A stretch of 15,056 nucleotides of DNA, from contig CAZCZU010000051.1 in the NCBI GenBank assembly GCA_964503475.1, positions 1 to 15,056 of the forward strand, read 5' to 3'. This document shows positions 14,701 through 15,056 of the stretch, one piece after another. Position 1 is the stretch's first letter. The number at the start of each line of letters is the position of its first letter. The notes beneath the pieces are model-generated. The model had not been told where the DNA came from. It saw only the letters and a list, made by a program, of their open reading frames with translations, and did not search any database. Made by a program: the position numbers and the translations under genes. Origin of the DNA: CAZCZU01 sp964503475 (GTDB lineage: Bacteria; Pseudomonadota; Zetaproteobacteria; Mariprofundales; Mariprofundaceae).

Positions 14701-14932
14701 GAAGGTGGCGCATGCGCTGCTTGAGAAGCTGCGTGGTGTGCTGGTGATCGGTTGGCGGCAGCGAGTGACCTCAAGGGCCAAGGTACGCATGGCGATTGAG
14801 GATGTGCTCGATGAAGGGCTGCCATTGCCTTACGGCAAAGACGATTACGAGAACAAATGCTCGGCCGTTTTCGAGCATGTCTATGAGAGCTATCAGGGTG
14901 ATGGCAGGAGTGTGTTTTCAGAAGTTGCCTGA
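11762..14932 (+). CDS. hsdR: Type I restriction endonuclease/translocase subunit
   Basis: HsdR, 1056 aa from GTG 11762, is the ATP-driven motor and nuclease that cuts unmodified DNA. I chose GTG because GGCGGAG lies just upstream, the gene starts 2 nt after the previous stop, and the protein then begins VSPGSYSEDGLVEQPAIRLF, the usual HsdR N-terminus. The upstream ATG (11636) would lie inside the preceding frame. The PD-(D/E)xK nuclease shows Asp150 (RPDLIGF) and Glu164-Leu-Lys166 (VVIELKKP). SF2 helicase motifs are Walker A QGSGKS (305-310), DEAH (402-405), TGTP (429-432), MWLTGFDAP (650-658) and QTIARANRVYP (676-686). A long helical C-terminal domain contacts M2S. All key residues are present. 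The composition is GC-rich like hsdM. Confidence 0.97.
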   Translation: MSPGSYSEDGLVEQPAIRLFAELGWETINASDEVPGLDGTLGRDAKGDVILAGRLRPLMQRLNPGFPDSAIDAALDELSRDRSAMPMAAANRELWMLMREGVKVSIPDTEKGGMKEERVRLIDWSDAGNNDFLLVSQMTITGPLYTCRPDLIGFVNGIPLVVIELKKPGVSARNAFEDNLTSYKHAQNGIPQLFWSNALLIASNGSESRVGSLTADWERFFEWKRVEREDEPRRVSLEVMLRGLCEPTRLLDMVENFTLFSEHKQGLTKIIGQNHQFIGVNNAIGSTLQAREEGHGRGGVFWQTQGSGKSFSMVFFAQKILRKHPGNWTFVIVTDRVELDKQIAGTFAACGAVGDANASHASSGAHLRELLGGNNRYVFTLIQKFQSDEMLCDRRDVIVLTDEAHRSQYDTLAMNMRAALPNATFVAFTGTPLIAGEERTREVFGDYVSIYDFQQSIEDGTTVPLYYENRTPVLHLDNPDFNDDIYELIEEADLDEQGEKRLDRELGRQYHLITRDERLDTVARDIVSHFLGRGFQGKAMVVSIDKATALRMYEKVRKIWSDWTFNTLRELADYRDCPDDPATGPAKERLEILKSTDMAVIVSPGQNEIEQMATLGIDIVPHRKRMAEEKLDEKFKDPSDPLRLVFVCAMWLTGFDAPSISTVYLDKPMRNHTLMQTIARANRVYPDKQSGLIVDYANVFASLEKALAIYGKGGSGEMPVRDKQELADELAATLGALDGFCSRHGVSLADVEQTPTANFARIAAIEAAADRLMNPEEVKRSFLTQAALVRSLYSAVKPLPLVSNFAQRCGCVAAIADQVKNTTEPPDISHVMQGIQRLLDESIGSDPFMIREPTHPGEGKIDLSKIDFEALKSRFDDKKPTNTDLERLKAAVRVQLERMVRVNKTRTDYLEKFRDLIDAYNAGSRNIEDVFRELLALSKVLTEEQTRHVREHLSEEELTIFDILTRPAPQLSTEEREQVKKVAHALLEKLRGVLVIGWRQRVTSRAKVRMAIEDVLDEGLPLPYGKDDYENKCSAVFEHVYESYQGDGRSVFSEVA

Positions 14933-14956
14933 TTGCATTTGGTGAAGGAGGGGAGA

Positions 14957-15056
14957 GTGCAGAATATCGACTATTTCAATGAGTACGCGATTCAGGTCTT
15001 GAATAAATTGTATGAAAGATTTCCATGCGCTGTTGAGCTGGAAATGGATGATATTC
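14957..15056 (+). CDS. Partial gene of unknown function after hsdR
   Basis: GTG 14957 is preceded by a strong AAGGAGGGG and opens a frame that runs off the window after 33 codons: VQNIDYFNEYAIQVLNKLYE, then R-F-P-C-A-V-E-L-E-M-D-D. It lies 24 bp after hsdR in the same direction, so it is probably an operon member. The start resembles small proteins that follow type I RM genes, but this fragment is too short for a family call. Confidence 0.65.
   Translation, partial: MQNIDYFNEYAIQVLNKLYERFPCAVELEMDDI

Noticed and set aside
1..15056. CRISPR arrays or insertion sequences
   Set aside because: No regularly spaced repeats and no transposase frames were found.

Overview
The window looks like a chromosomal genomic island from a proteobacterium, most likely a gammaproteobacterium. 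The evidence is a CCA-encoding tRNA gene with a sigma70-type promoter, strong Shine-Dalgarno sites, and bacterial integrase and type I restriction-modification (RM) families. No marker allows a genus call.

Left edge (1-310): a CAT-anticodon tRNA (102-178) with a good promoter and a rho-independent terminator. It is followed by a short stretch with two TTGGGGCA direct repeats 11 bp apart, which look like integrase arm-type sites. The tRNA 3' end is the natural candidate for the island's attachment site. I saw no second copy of it, so the far end of the island should lie outside the window.

Mobility module (310-4600): an unrecognised gene on the minus strand (310-1122) is followed by a compact plus-strand cluster. 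This holds an AlpA/excisionase-like HTH protein, a winged-helix replication-initiator-like protein, a small HTH-tailed basic protein, a complete tyrosine recombinase and a small unknown protein. Most neighbours overlap or nearly touch. The exception is a 256-bp gap (2267-2522) filled with hairpins, including a perfect 24-bp inverted repeat. A small exported DUF4177-like protein and a double hairpin/terminator close the module.

Structured spacer (4684-5428): about 740 bp without a convincing gene but dense in inverted repeats. Its second half has a plausible promoter (5177-5206). Downstream is a stretch that could fold into a pseudoknot, a mid stem and a 17-bp hairpin capped by UUCG. A small basic two-helix membrane protein (5429-5695) follows.

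Defence module (5803-14932): a type I RM system in the order hsdM, hsdS, DUF6119/TIGR04141-family gene, Schlafen-like AlbA_2/ATPase gene, hsdR. M, S and DUF6119 are joined by ATGA overlaps, and hsdR starts 2 nt after the Schlafen-like frame. The Schlafen-like frame is cut by one in-frame amber codon. HsdM and HsdS form the methyltransferase and HsdR adds DNA translocation and cleavage. The two inserted genes are probably accessory defence or regulatory components. HsdS is compositionally mosaic, with two AT-rich target-recognition domains around a GC-rich spacer, which suggests domain exchange. A further gene starts at 14957 and runs off the end.

The least explained parts are the 5.2-5.4 kb putative structured RNA with its small membrane protein, the hairpin cluster at 2.3-2.5 kb, and the amber-interrupted gene inside the RM operon.
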